From Palsa-506 sp963836355 (lineage in GTDB: Bacteria > Actinomycetota > Actinomycetes > Streptosporangiales > Streptosporangiaceae): 64,000 bases of DNA. Below, one piece after another: positions 34,907 to 46,160 of this stretch. The notes below the pieces were generated by a model, which did no database searches, was not told the DNA's origin, and saw nothing but the letters and a program-made list of their open reading frames with translations. Location of the stretch: NCBI GenBank assembly GCA_963836355.1, contig CAWIJO010000002.1, positions 62,001 through 126,000 of the forward strand, read 5' to 3'. Within the stretch, counting starts at the first letter, position 1. Every line of letters begins with the position of its first letter. Both the position numbers and the translations under genes were made by a program.

Positions 34907-36449
34907 ATCAATCTCCGTATAGTTTTCAGGTTTGCTTCCAGCTTCGCCTCGAGATCCGCCAGAGAGCGTTCGCCGCCCGTCGGGTGACTCTCGCTGAGAG
35001 CATGGCCCTGAATGTCCAGCAGGCGCATTCTTGACCTTTCGCCCTCCGCGATTAGCTGCCTCGTGATCTCGCTGACCGCCGCCGCGGCGGAGTCAGCAAA
35101 TTCGTTGCTCGTCAGGTGCACGCACTGGCGAATAAGCTGCACACCCCGTGACCGGATATCCCGTGAGGCGTTGTCGACCAATCTCGCGGAAAGCGGATCC
35201 ACGATCGGGCCGAGGCTCGGTATTTGAACGCCGCCTAGGAGGTTGCCCAGGAACGGCGTCATGGTCTTGACCACGCCGCTGCCAAGCCTGGACAGCAGGC
35301 GGACCCGGTCGAACCTGCGCATGGGCAGTACGGCCGCAGGCGACAGAGCGCCGACGGCTGGCATGGGCATGGCAGACCGCTCAAGAGATCCAGCGTCTAT
35401 CCTTGGATCGGTCAGCGATGTCACTGGCTCCGCGATGTGCGTGGCGAGACGCTCCTCGCAATGCCTGGCCACTCCAGTCATTCCCCAGTGCAGATCATGC
35501 GGCATCTCGTCGATGAGCCACGCGGCCTCGGCAGGCGCCTTCCTGAGCCGGTCGACCAGCGACACAGTGAGAGTCCTGGCCTGCAGGGCAAATGTCCTTC
35601 TTCAGGCTCTCGCCAAATTGCGCCGCCTGCGCGCGCAGCTGCAGCCTCGTGACGGAGTCATGGCCTGTGTGCCTGCGCATCTCGGCTAGATGCTGAGCGA
35701 CTGCCGACTTGAGCAGGCCGCCGCCGTCAGTTCTCTGGGGCACGTCAGCGTTGGCACGCCCCCTGGCATGTGCCTGGTGACCCCGCGCTGAACCGCTCTC
35801 ACAACATCGGGACGCTCACCTTCATCGACATCGTCGATCCCGGTGATGAGGACACCCAGAATGGCCGGGCCGGCTCGCGCCGCGATCTCGTGCAGCAGAT
35901 CGAGCTCAGTTCGGGTGATCATGCTCGGTGCGTCCACAACCATGATGACCGCGTGGCAGGACTGGATATCCATCCAGTCCTCGCGTGAGGCCAGAGATGC
36001 CTTGGCCCGTCGGAGATCGAGAATTTCCAGCGACAGCTCGCGGAGAACGTGGGAGCCGACGCAGACGAGTACGGCGTCCGAACCTGGATGGGCATCGACC
36101 TGGTCCCACCCGTCCCTCGTCACGGGCAGGCGCCGGTCGGTGTCGGCGACCTGGAGATGGTCCACATCGCTGAAGCAGATCAGCCGCTTCCGGCCGAGAC
36201 CGTGAAAAGGCTCGATGGCGTCCGTGCCCAGGAAGTCGTTGAGAATCCTGGCCTTAGCCGGCTGCTCGCCGAGCAGCGCGACCCGGTATCGCTCGCCTCG
36301 CGCATCGAAGAGTTCCGAGATCGGGGGGACGCCTCGGCCACGCCGAGTTCCCGGGCATAGCTCCGGCACGAGTCGACAAGGGCGCCGATGCCGCTGGATC
36401 GCTTGCTTTCCGGTGCGGACACGCCACCGCCGTGCGCTGTGATCGTCAT
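34903..36449 (-). pseudogene. GTPase-like dynamin partner, three frameshifts
   Basis: Joined over frameshifts near 36330, 35740 and 35590 it gives about 515 aa. The opening SGIGALVDSCRSYARELG leads to YRVALLGEQPAKARILNDFL, which aligns with the P-loop of piece 1 but lacks GKS/T, then CHAVIMVVDAPSMITRTELD and ILGVLITGIDDV like G3/G4 regions. The C-terminal half has a hydrophobic stretch (VKTMTPFLGNLLGGVQIPSL) and stalk helices (EITRQLIAEGERSRMRLLDI). The ATG overlaps the dipeptidase stop (ATGA) and the end overlaps the dynamin start. Probably a nucleotide-free pseudo-GTPase partner. Confidence 0.7.
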
Positions 36450-39185
36450 CTGAGGTCGACCTCGGCTTGCGGGTAACCGGTGGCCTGGACGGTAACTGCG
36501 GGCGGCTCCCTGGTCGTGATCCAGCGCTTCAGGTCGGGATCGAACTCGCGCGTGGTGTGCTGGCGGAACGTCGTGGTGAGGACTGTGTTCGTCGCACCGA
36601 CGGCGATCGCGTCCACGAAGACAGTCCCGATCACCGGCGTGCCGGTGACTGAGTCCACGGCGGACACGGTGACCTGGACCGGCCGGTCAAGGGGCACCGG
36701 CTGAGGACTGACAGTCGCCCGCACGGTGGCCAGGGTCCGTGCCGCTAGCGGCTCGGCCAGGCGTGTGACCTGCTGGATCACAGACCAGGTTTGCCTGAAG
36801 CCGGTGAACCGGCGCAGGCTGCGGAAGCCGTCTGGCTCGGTAACCAGGATCTCGGCCTCGCCGGTGCGGGCCGCATAGCACAGCAGGTCGGTGGTGTCGC
36901 CGCCACCGAACTGGCCCGGCATGACCATCGTCCAGTCGCCCCGCCAGCGGTCATGGCGGCGGACGAAGCCCAGGTCGCCGCCGTTGGCGCGGTAGAGTTC
37001 GGCCTGGCTGCTGGACGGGTCGTAGAACAGCAGGTCTGTTCCGTCCGTGCCGGTGAAGTTGCCGGGCACGATGGCGCGCCAGGTGGTGCGCCAGCCCTTA
37101 TCGGAGCGCAACGGCGCCAGGTCGCCACCGGGGGTGACGGCGTAGAAATCCCCGCGTCCGGCGGCCGCGTCGTAGCACAGCAGGTCGGTGCTGCCGTCGC
37201 CGCCGAAATTGCCTGGGACGATCATTGACCAGCTGGCTGGCAGGCCGTCGTGGCTGCGCAGCAGGCTGAGCTGGCCGGCGCCGAAGACGGTATAGAACTC
37301 GGCGTGACCGCTGGCCTGGTCGTAACAGAACAGATCGCTTCCCGTGTCGCCGCCGAAGTCTCCGGCAACGATATGCGACCAGGATGTCCGCAGGCCGTTG
37401 TGGGCGTTCAGCTGGGTGAGGTAGCCGCTGGTGTCGCAGCTGTAGAACTCCGCCTGGCCGGCCGCGCGGTCGTAGAAGAACAAGTCCGTGGTGGCGTCCC
37501 CGCCGAACTGACCGGCTAGGACAATCGACCACGATTGCCGCCATCCCGGCTGCCAGCTCAGCGATTCCAATTGACCCCCCGGATCCACCCGATAAAACTC
37601 GCCCTGGCCCGTCGCGGGGTCGTAGAACATCAGCGCGTATCGCGCCGCCCAGGCGTGTTCCCAGCAGGTCACGTAGCCGTCCGCCGATGCCAGCAGCGGT
37701 GCGAGCTCTGCTTCGGTCAGACCCTGGGAATGCACATCGGCGATCCAGTCCGGGAGCATTCCGGCGTGGGCCAGGCTGTCCTTATTGATGTCGAACGTCC
37801 GCCCACCGATGACGCTGCGATCCATCGGCTTACCAGTCGAGGCAGCCGTGAATGGATAGGCCACCCCGCCGGGTGCTGGCCCGCCACCGACCACGGCCGC
37901 GGCGTCCGGCCCGAACCTGGGCAACGGAAGCCCGGCGAAGCCGTTGAAGTCCGTGCCCAGCCCGACCGCGGCGCCCGCGGCTTTCTCGGCCGCGTACCGG
38001 TAGGCCTGGACCCATGAGTTGGACGTCAGGCCCTGCACGTGCTCAACCGCGGTCCCCGGTCCTCGCCAGGTGTCGACCTCATCCCGGTCGCCCTGCCTGA
38101 TGATCGGCGCGACCATGCCGCCGCCTGAGTAGATGCGCTCTATCTCCGGGCCGGTCAGCTGGCCCTCGTGCCGCTTCGCGCCATGACAGATGTCAACAAA
38201 GCCGCTATGGCCCGATACCACCGGATACTGGTACCGCTCGACCAAGTCCAGCGTCTGAGAGCGGCTGCGCTGCGACATGTGATCGACGTCGATCATCATG
38301 CCGTGCGCCATCAAGCTGTGCAGCAGCGCCAGCCCGACGTCGGACAACCCCGCGCTGTTGCGGCGGCCGGTCCGGTACTCGTAGCCGGAGGGCGTACCGT
38401 CCTCGGTGGTCATCCCGTAGACGCCGAGCGATCCAAAGTTGACCCGCGGATCGGCCGCCGACCCGTCTACCGCGATTTCGAGCGCGTTCTGGAAACCTGC
38501 GCCGCCGAGGGCGTTATCCGCGAAGTGCAGCGGGAACATGTGCCGAACTCCCACCGCGTAATAACGACTGACAGCATTCCGTACCGACGCCTCGGATGCC
38601 GGGCCACCCGGCTTGGACTGGAACGGATAGTCCACCTCGATGCCCAGCACTACGGCGAGCTTGCCCTGGTCGATCGCGCGGCGGGCCTCCGCCGGGGTGC
38701 GCACGATCCGGTACCAGCCCTTACCCGGGCCGCCGGACGCGTCATCCACCGCTGCTTCCAGGCTGACGGCCCCCTGGAGTTGCAGGTCGACCGCCTCCAT
38801 GTCGTCGGGTGAGCGGCCGGGGGCCCGGTTGGCGAGGCTGGCGAGGTGCTCGATTGTTGACGGCCAGCATCACCATCAGCCGCAGCCCGCCCTCCCAGGC
38901 GCGCTGTAGCCAGTCGATGTGCACGGACTGGTGGGTCACGCTGTCCCAGCGCGGCCAGCCATCGAACTCCGGGTTGCCGCCGACGTGGTGCCCGAACGGC
39001 GTGCTCCCGTACATCGTCTTGATCAGGTTGCCGATCACGTCGCCGAGGCCACCGGGGCCATGGGCGGGCGTGCACCATGCAAGCGCGGCCGCTACTGGCC
39101 CGGCCGGGGAGCCCCAGAACGCGAGACCGCCGAAACCCAGGTTGGCGAACTGGTGATTGTGTAGGTCGGCAAATCCTTTGGCCAT
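36446..39185 (-). pseudogene. M19-type dipeptidase fused to six propeller-like repeats, frameshifted
   Basis: ATG at 39185 after GGGAGAAG. No signal peptide: metal motif FADLHNHQF begins at residue 5. One base is lost near 38850; thereafter MIDVDHMSQRS, YPVVSGHSGF and GLGTDFNGFAG follow the renal-dipeptidase (M19) pattern. From about 37640 to 36780 there are six repeats of about 50 residues of the form W..IVPGNFGGDGSTDLLCYD, like VCBS/FG-GAP blades, and then an Ig-like C-terminal domain. About 910 aa if corrected. Likely hydrolyses a dipeptide or similar amide; cytoplasmic as written. First gene of the three-gene operon. Confidence 0.8.
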
Positions 39186-39266
39186 CGTCTTCTCCCGGCG
39201 TAGATTCCGAACAAAGCCACAGCATCGGAGCGTTACCCGGGGATTCGCGACGGGGAAATCCCTGGG

Positions 39267-42101
39267 GTGGTGGTCAGGGGGTGTCGTGTGCTCGCTGGTC
39301 GTGAGGCAGAGACCAGAGTCATCGGTGAGGTGATCTCGGTTGCCCGGCGGGGGCAGGCAGGCACGCTGCTGCTGTCCGGCGAGCCGGGCATGGGCAAGAC
39401 AACGCTGCTGGAATGGAGCAGCGAGGTTGCCGACGGTTTCATCCGGCTGGCGGTTCGCGGCGCGCCCGCGGACGCTACCCTCGGCTTCGCAGGTCTCCTG
39501 CAGGTCGTGCGCCCATTGTCGGGGCACCTCGAAAGCCTGTCGGCCGGCCACGCCGAGCTGCTGCGCGGCGTCTGCGCGCTAGGCGAGCCGCCACAGGTCG
39601 TTGACCGGCTCGGTGTCCACGTGGCCGTGCTCTTGCTCCTAGCCACCGCAGCCGAGCAGTCACCTGTGCTGGTGGGCGTGGACGATGTCCAATGGCTGGA
39701 CGTCGAATCCCGAGATGCCCTGTTGTTCGCCGCCCGGCGGCTGGACTCAGACGCTGTGGCCATGCTCTTCGCCGTTCGTGCCGGGGAAACGGGGCACGAC
39801 AATGTGGTCAGCGCAGCGCGGCTGCCAATCCTTCGGCTGAGCGGCCTTGACGTCCCGGCCGCCGCGGAAATGCTGCATGACATCAGGGATCTGCGACCAC
39901 CGAGCGCGGTGGTTTCATCACTGGTGGATACGACCGGCGGGAACCCGCTGGCTCTGGTCGAGGTCGCACGACGGCTGACCACCGGCCAACTCAGCGGCAC
40001 CGAGCCGCTGCCGGCCGAATTGCCCTTGACGGCTCCGGCCAGCCATGCATACGCCGACATGCTGGATCGCATGGCGGCGCCCATGCTGGAAGCACTCGGC
40101 ATGTTCGCTCTCGCCGAGGGCGACGCCGCCGCTGCCGTCCTGGCTGCGGCAGGGAACCTGGGGATCGCCAGCACCGCCGTGGTCAGCCTGGAGTCGTTGG
40201 GGCTGCTGCACCTTGACACGGGAAGGGTGAGATTGCGTCACGCGCTCCTGGCGACTGCGGCCGTGACCCGGCTCACTCCGGTGCGCAGACGGCAGATGCA
40301 CCAGGCCGTCGCCGTCGCCCTGGCCGTCGGCACGGCCGGCGAGCCGGCACGCCGCGCCTGGCATCTGGCGGAGGCGACACAGGTTCCGGATGAGGACGTC
40401 GCCGCCGCCCTCGCGGCGGTCGCGGCTGACCGGCAAAGCACGAGCAGTCACGCCGCCGCGCTCGCGTTCGACCGGGCGGCGCGGCTGACCCCGGACCGGC
40501 CCACGCGTGCAATCAGGTACCAGGCGGCAGCGGATGCCGCCGCCATGGCCGGGTATGACGAATGGTCATTGCGGCTGCTGACCTACGCCCGGGAGCAGGT
40601 CGATGACCCTGTCATCCGGGCGAGGCTGGACCATGCGCGTGGTGTCCGGCACATCGTTGCGGGACGTCCGCGCGCCGCCTGGACCCTGCTGCCGGAATCG
40701 GCCGCCGTGCTGCGACCCCATGACCCCCGGCAGAGTGCGCTTGTCCTGGCCGACGCCGCCTTGGCGGCCTTCCTGGTCGGCCGCCTGGAGGACGCGCGTG
40801 CCACCGCGGCCCGTGCTAAGCAGCTGTCCCCGGCGGCCGAGGTCCACCTCGCCGCCGGCATCGTCGAAGGCCTGGCCACACTACATCTCGGCGACCTCGC
40901 CGAGGGACTGCAGCTGATGTCCGCCCCCGCCCGGCTGCCCGATCTGCCCGACGCCCTGGGCCCCGTCATCGAGTACCTCGTCCCGGTGGCCATCGGCTTA
41001 ACGTGGTCCGGCCGCTACGAGACCGCCACCAGCCTTGCCGACCGGGTAATCGGCCTGCTGAGGGCCATTGGCGCGCTCGGCCTCCTGCCGGCGGCGCTGT
41101 ACGCCTCGGCGTATGTGAACGTGTGGCAGGGCCGCCTGCGCAGGGCCTACCTGCACGCCAGCGAAGCCATGGCGCTGGCCGACGAGGGCGGCAACCGGCT
41201 CTGGCAATTCCTGGCAACGGGCTGCCTGGCCCTCGCCGAGACGATGCGCGGCAACCCGGCCGAGTGTCAGCGGCTGGTGGCCTCCGCGCAGCAGCGCTGG
41301 GCAGATTTTGACCTCTGGCATCCCCGGGATGTCGAGGACGCGCTGGGCCTGGCCGCGCTGTGTGCCGGTGACATGCCCGCCGCAGTGCGCCATCTTGAGC
41401 GCGCCAACATCCCCCAGCGTCTCAGCCCGCCGGTGTTCGGACGGCCCACCACCGTCGATCTCGTTGAGGCATATGTGCGGGCCGGCCGCGGCGTGCCGGA
41501 CAGCATTACCCGGCACATCGAGGCTCCCGTCCCGGAGGACTTCCCGGCCGTCGCGGCCGCGGTCTGGCGTTGCCGCGGTCTCATTGAGGCAGCCGATACA
41601 GACGAAGCCTTTGAGGCCGCGCTTGCCCGGTACGCGGACGCCAGCCTGCCGTGGCAGGAGGCCCGAACCCGGCTGAATTACGGCGAGCGGCTCCGGCGCT
41701 CAGGCCGCCGCGTAGACGCGCGGCACCAGTTGCGCCGCGCCGTGGGCCTCTTCGATGACACCGGCAGCCCGATGTGGGCCGATCGCGCAGCAACGGAACT
41801 CGCGGCGTCCGGGGGCGAAGCCCAGCGAGGCACGGCGGGCCAGCGCGACACGCTCACGCCGCAGGAGCTGCACGTCGCGCTCGCCGTGGCCACGGGCGCC
41901 ACCAACCGCGAGGTGTCGTCCTCGCTCTTCCTGAGCCCCAAGACCATAGAAATGCACCTGACGCACATCTACCGAAAACTTGGCATCCGGTCGCGAACCG
42001 ACCTCGCGGTGCGTTTTGCGGGAGGCGACATGCACGATCAGGTCCAGCCCTCCCCGGCCGCGACACCCGAGCTTCGTGACCAAGGAAGGCGAGCACTATG
42101 A
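39267..42101 (+). CDS. LAL-type LuxR family transcription regulator
   Basis: 944 aa. N-terminal AAA domain with Walker A GEPGMGKTTLLEW (about 40-52) and Walker B LVGVDDVQWLDVES, a long helical TPR-like middle (YASAYVNVWQGRLRRAYLHA), and a C-terminal LuxR HTH LTPQELHVALAVATGATNRE through SPKTIEMHLTHIYRKLGIRS. These large regulators sense a ligand with ATP and switch on neighbouring genes. It is divergent from the dipeptidase operon with 81 bp between the starts, so it probably controls it. GTG at 39267; one of several possible starts. Intact, unlike the operon. Confidence 0.92.
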   Translation: MVVRGCRVLAGREAETRVIGEVISVARRGQAGTLLLSGEPGMGKTTLLEWSSEVADGFIRLAVRGAPADATLGFAGLLQVVRPLSGHLESLSAGHAELLRGVCALGEPPQVVDRLGVHVAVLLLLATAAEQSPVLVGVDDVQWLDVESRDALLFAARRLDSDAVAMLFAVRAGETGHDNVVSAARLPILRLSGLDVPAAAEMLHDIRDLRPPSAVVSSLVDTTGGNPLALVEVARRLTTGQLSGTEPLPAELPLTAPASHAYADMLDRMAAPMLEALGMFALAEGDAAAAVLAAAGNLGIASTAVVSLESLGLLHLDTGRVRLRHALLATAAVTRLTPVRRRQMHQAVAVALAVGTAGEPARRAWHLAEATQVPDEDVAAALAAVAADRQSTSSHAAALAFDRAARLTPDRPTRAIRYQAAADAAAMAGYDEWSLRLLTYAREQVDDPVIRARLDHARGVRHIVAGRPRAAWTLLPESAAVLRPHDPRQSALVLADAALAAFLVGRLEDARATAARAKQLSPAAEVHLAAGIVEGLATLHLGDLAEGLQLMSAPARLPDLPDALGPVIEYLVPVAIGLTWSGRYETATSLADRVIGLLRAIGALGLLPAALYASAYVNVWQGRLRRAYLHASEAMALADEGGNRLWQFLATGCLALAETMRGNPAECQRLVASAQQRWADFDLWHPRDVEDALGLAALCAGDMPAAVRHLERANIPQRLSPPVFGRPTTVDLVEAYVRAGRGVPDSITRHIEAPVPEDFPAVAAAVWRCRGLIEAADTDEAFEAALARYADASLPWQEARTRLNYGERLRRSGRRVDARHQLRRAVGLFDDTGSPMWADRAATELAASGGEAQRGTAGQRDTLTPQELHVALAVATGATNREVSSSLFLSPKTIEMHLTHIYRKLGIRSRTDLAVRFAGGDMHDQVQPSPAATPELRDQGRRAL

Positions 42102-42238
42102 GTACCGCAATCGGCGCCGATGTTGCGATGGGCACGGCTAAGGTCGCCGGCGCGCTGACAACTGCGGTTGCGGCCGCGATCGCGCGATCCCGGCTCCGGC
42201 TAGTGCCCGAGCCAGCAGGCTCAGCGGGAAGCCTTTGA
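42098..42238 (+). CDS. Small protein coupled to the LuxR regulator
   Basis: 46 aa, ATG overlapping the regulator stop (ATGA): STAIGADVAMGTAKVAGALT then TAVAAAIARSRLRLVPEP. It is Ala-rich with a possible single amphipathic or membrane helix. Its 3' end overlaps the end of the patatin gene on the other strand by 18 bp. Unknown function; the tight coupling is the main evidence. Confidence 0.45.
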   Translation: MSTAIGADVAMGTAKVAGALTTAVAAAIARSRLRLVPEPAGSAGSL

Positions 42239-45200
42239 GCGCATGCCCGGTCGCCGCCGGATCATCTCCGCGATCGTCCACACGGGCGGTAGCAGCAGGA
42301 ACGCGACCAAGATGGCCCACAGCGCCGGATGGTTCGCGAGGGTCGGCACCGCAGTTTTCTCCAGCCAGGGAAAGAGGTGATCGCGGATGAAGGGAATGAA
42401 CCCAGCCACGATGAGCGCGCCGCCCGCCGCCAGAGCGACGACGGCAGCTACGGCGCTGATCCGGCGGGCCGCGCCAGCCGCAATAAGCAGCAAGCCAGCC
42501 AGCACGGCGACCAGTCCGAAAGCGCTGATCACGGCGATGGTGCTGGTGCTCGCCAGCGCGCCAACGGCGGTCAGCGCGAGCCCGGCGAGCAGCGGGTAGC
42601 GGGCGGCCGGGCCAGTGGTCGTGGTGCGGTAGGCGAGCAGGGTGACGGTCCTGGCGCCGGCCAGCGCGGGGCGCAGGAAGCTGGGCAGCGCCTTGAGGGT
42701 TTGCGCCACGTTCACCGTGACGGCCGCGGCCTGCGTGATCGTCCGGGTGAGCATCGGGCTGCCAAGCTCGCTGCTGAAGGTCTCCGCCGACACCTGGCAG
42801 GCGTTCAGAACCTCGCGGACGTTTCCTGCTGGGAGGGCAGGATAGCTTTTCGCGCCGCTTTTGCCTGCAGGCTCCGCGCCGCCGACCGTTGCTCCGTTGG
42901 CGGCCGGGGCAACGGCATCGCGGTAGGCGGCGAGGAAGGCCTTGGCGGCATTCTCGTCGCCACCGCTGGCCAGGTCGGCCGCGGCCTGCTCCGCCACATG
43001 TGCGAGTTCCTCGGCGGCGATGATCCGTTGCAGGCCGGCCGCTACCCACATCGACGTCCAGGGCAGGCTTGGCGGCAGCGGCGAATTGCCAGTCGCGGTC
43101 AGGAAGGCCATCTCGGCGGCCGCGCCCGGATGACCGTCCGCTGCCGGGAACGGGTCCCAGACCCCGGGCGGCGCATCCTCGCCCGCAATGTCCCGCAGGG
43201 CCAGCTTCAGCCCGTCGGTGAAGGCACCCGGGTCGAGGGCCTCGTCGGCCAGCCGGCGAAGGCGGCGCGGAATCCAACAGCACGTGCACGAGCCAGCCGG
43301 CCCCGTCCAGCCGCCCCCACATCCAGTCGTTCGCCCGCCAAGAGCGCTTGTAGAAGGCGCCGAAGTGGTGGAGTTGCAGGCCGGTGAGCTTCTCCCCGGC
43401 CAGCGTCCTGGGATCCAGCCTGGTCCGAGTGTCGGAACTCATCTGGACGAGCTCGATCTCCTGGTCGGCGACCAGCCCGTCCGGTTGCAGGACGTACCGC
43501 GCCACGTGCAGGTCGAACAGCCTGGCTGCCACGGTGGCAGGTGAGCAGTCCGGCAGCGGCAGCATTAGATAACCGATCAGGTCGCGCACGAAGGCGTCGT
43601 CGGGTCCAGTCCGAGCGGGCGTCGCGGCGAGCAGATCACGCAGGCCGAGTACCACTTCGGCGAGTTCACGCCAGGGCTGCGGCGCGGCGGCCGCAGGCGC
43701 GGCGGGCGCCTGCGGTGGCTGCCGTGCCGTGCCGGCCGCCATGTTGGCAGCAAGCAAGGCGACCGCTGCCTCGGCCGCGGCCTGCGGTGCAGCTGAAGGG
43801 GGCAGGGCAGCAGGCATGGCGGCGATGGTCTCGCGCGCGGTGGGCTCGGTGCGCTGCGGCATCGCGCCGGTTGCCTGCCCGCGCAGCGCACCGAGGCGCG
43901 GCCGGTCCCCTTGCGGCAACAGCCGGTAGCTGGCGTTCAGCAAGGCGATGACGGTGGCCTTCGCGTCATCGAGCGCTTCACGGCCCGCCGCGTTCATGTC
44001 CTCGTAATCGCCTGCCTCAGGCAGCATGGCGGGCAGCTGGCCGCCAGCGGCCAGCCTGGCCTCTGCTCGCGCGTGCTGCGCATCGGCGCCGAAGCCGACT
44101 GGGCGGCCGTCGCTGGCGGGCGGCGCGTCGGCCAGTTGCGCGAGCACCCCATCCGCGGCTGTTCCGGCGATGCGTCCGGCGCGCCGCTCACGGTAGGTGG
44201 GGTAGAGCCCGGTCGCAAGCCGCGGCGTCGCCATCCCGAACCTCGCGAGCTCGTGCCTGGTGTCTCGCCTCGCGCGGACCTGCTGATTGTGTGCCATGAT
44301 CGCGGCGAGCTCGGCGGAGATGGTCTGCGACAGCATCGCGTTCATGTCAGCTGACAGCGCGGGCGCCACGCCCGGCGTGTCGGCGAGCACCGGTGCGACC
44401 GGGGGATGGCGCCGGGGGTCAGCGCCGAGCAGCGGGACCACATAGGCGAGCACCCGCCGGACCTCGTGATCGGCGCGCCGGTCAAATACTGCCTGCAGCG
44501 CCGGACCGAGCGGCCGGTTGGCGAGCAAGCCGCCGTCCGCGGCGAATTGTGCCTGTTTGGTATTTACCAGTTTTTTCATGTCCGGATGGCCGTCCCCGCC
44601 GGGAGTGCCGACCGGGATGAGAGCCGGTTCGAAAGCCGCCGGAAAGGAGGCGCTACAGCGCGCGGCCAGTGCCAGTGCGGAGACGTCGCTGCTGGCCAGA
44701 TCTTTGCTGGTGAAGGTAAAAAGGCCATGGTGGTCGGTGTCGCGCACCAGTGTCCCGTATTCGTCCGTGAATCGGCTGTCCTCACCGGTGAGCAAGGTCG
44801 TGGTGATGAACACCTTGGTCGGATCCTCGGCGGGATCGGCGGCTGGCCGGCTATCGGTGCCAGCCCCGCCGGCGAGCGGGGCGGCCGACAGCCTTGTCAG
44901 GCCGTCTCGCAGGCCAGCTAGCAGCCCGGCATCGCCACGCAGCAACGACAGCGGGTTCTTCTCACCGGGATCGCGGAGCAGGGTCGCGAGCGAGGCTTCC
45001 CGGAACCACAATTCGCGCAGGCCCCCAAGATCCAGCCGCCGGACATTGGCCATGCCAAGGACGGCCGCGTTGATCCCGCCAGCGCTGGTGCCGGAGAGGA
45101 TGTCCAGGCTGCAATCCAGGTCCAGCAAGTCGAGTAGCGCCAGGTAGCGGTCGCGCAGCTGCCGGCCCGCCGCAGAGCCCGGCGGCGCGACCTGCTCGCC

Positions 45201-45353
45201 GCGCCGTGCCCGGCTCGCCGACGTGAGCAGGTTCATCTCTCGCGCCATCCCGCCCATCCAGACGGCCAAGCTCACGCCGCCAGTGAACGCGACCGCGAGC
45301 CGGAGCTCCAACGGCTGTCGCCGGGCCTGGCTCGATCCTGGCTGTGCGCTCAT
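42221..45353 (-). pseudogene. Patatin-like phospholipase with C-terminal membrane domain, one frameshift
   Basis: ATG 45353 follows GGAGGTGGGG. The patatin core shows LRLAVAFTGGVSLAVWMGGM, the nucleophile motif DILSGTSAGGINAAVLGM and the Asp in FAADGGLLANRPLG, so the Ser-Asp dyad is present. A DUF3376-like middle follows (TLAGEKLTGLQLHHFGAFYK). Near 43268 the frame shifts; the true continuation is RRLRRLADEALDPGAF and ends with about four membrane helices (LLAGLALTAVGALAS, AFGLVAVLAGLLLIAAGAA). About 1040 aa. Acts on membrane lipids by family. Convergent with the LuxR gene. Confidence 0.82.
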
Positions 45354-46067
45354 CCCCACCTCCGGCTGAGGCCACTGCACGCGCCCTAGCTCAATAGCAT
45401 CCCGGCACCACCGAAACGCCACCCGCCGCTCACGCTGGCGGCAGGCCACGCTAAATGGCGGCTGGCCGCATCCTCGCCGATGCCGGCCAAGCTGCTTGAA
45501 TTAACCCACGGCGATAATAACGCCATTAATGTGCGTCGCGGTATTGCACCATCGTTCATCACCTGATGATGATGCATGGGCGGTGAGACGGCAATACCGC
45601 AGGCAGTCTGCTCGCCCTGCACCCGGTGATCGCCGGCCAGCACGCGGGCTATACACCATGCGAATGACCCGTATGGCCCGAGCCTGCGGCAGCGCGAATG
45701 GCCGAGTGAGCCCTCCACGGCAGCGGTGAACTCACTGGCTGCGGTCAGCGCATCGCCGGAAGGCAGCGCGAACAGATGGCCGGCGTGGCCGTAGCTGGCG
45801 TAACCATGGCGGGTGAACAGGTGAGCGGATCCGGTCAGCATGGGCACGGCTGCGGCCGTCGTGCCGGCCGTGACTGGTGAGCTTCAGCGCCGTGGCACGC
45901 GGGACCGCTTGGACGACTGCTGCGCGGCGCGGGCGGGCCACCCAGGCGCCATAGGCTCGACTGCCTCAGGTCTCGCGCCTTCTCACGCCGTCAGCGCCCG
46001 CGTCACCCGTCGTTTTCCTGCGGCTCCTGCCGCCGGGGATTAGCTCGCGGACGAATGCGGTGCCTGT
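45354..46067. other. Intergenic region, no gene recognised
   Basis: About 710 bp. A minus-strand frame (45386-45847) is open but shows no family features. The first 100 bp probably contain the patatin promoter. The rest may be relic DNA up to the dispersed repeat. Confidence 0.4.
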
Positions 46068-46160
46068 GCTACGTGAGGCTTCGCACAGCCCGGCCATGAA
46101 CAAGATCATCATCAACTTTGGCGCCCCGTTTGGCTCCCCCATTTCATTAGCGTAACGGGC
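46068..46160. repeat. Dispersed repeat with att-like core, copy 3
   Basis: 46068-46122 matches 5341-5395 (AAGATCATCATCAACTTTGG). It continues into GTTTGGCTCCCCCATTTCATT, matching the core at 286 and 19603, so it links the two repeat families. Nothing coding was recognised between here and 46271. Confidence 0.6.

Noticed and set aside
42138..43260. Continuation of the patatin frame to 42138
   Set aside because: After about 43268 the product becomes Arg/Gly/Pro-rich shadow sequence; the neighbouring frame ending at 42221 has the helices and membrane segments.
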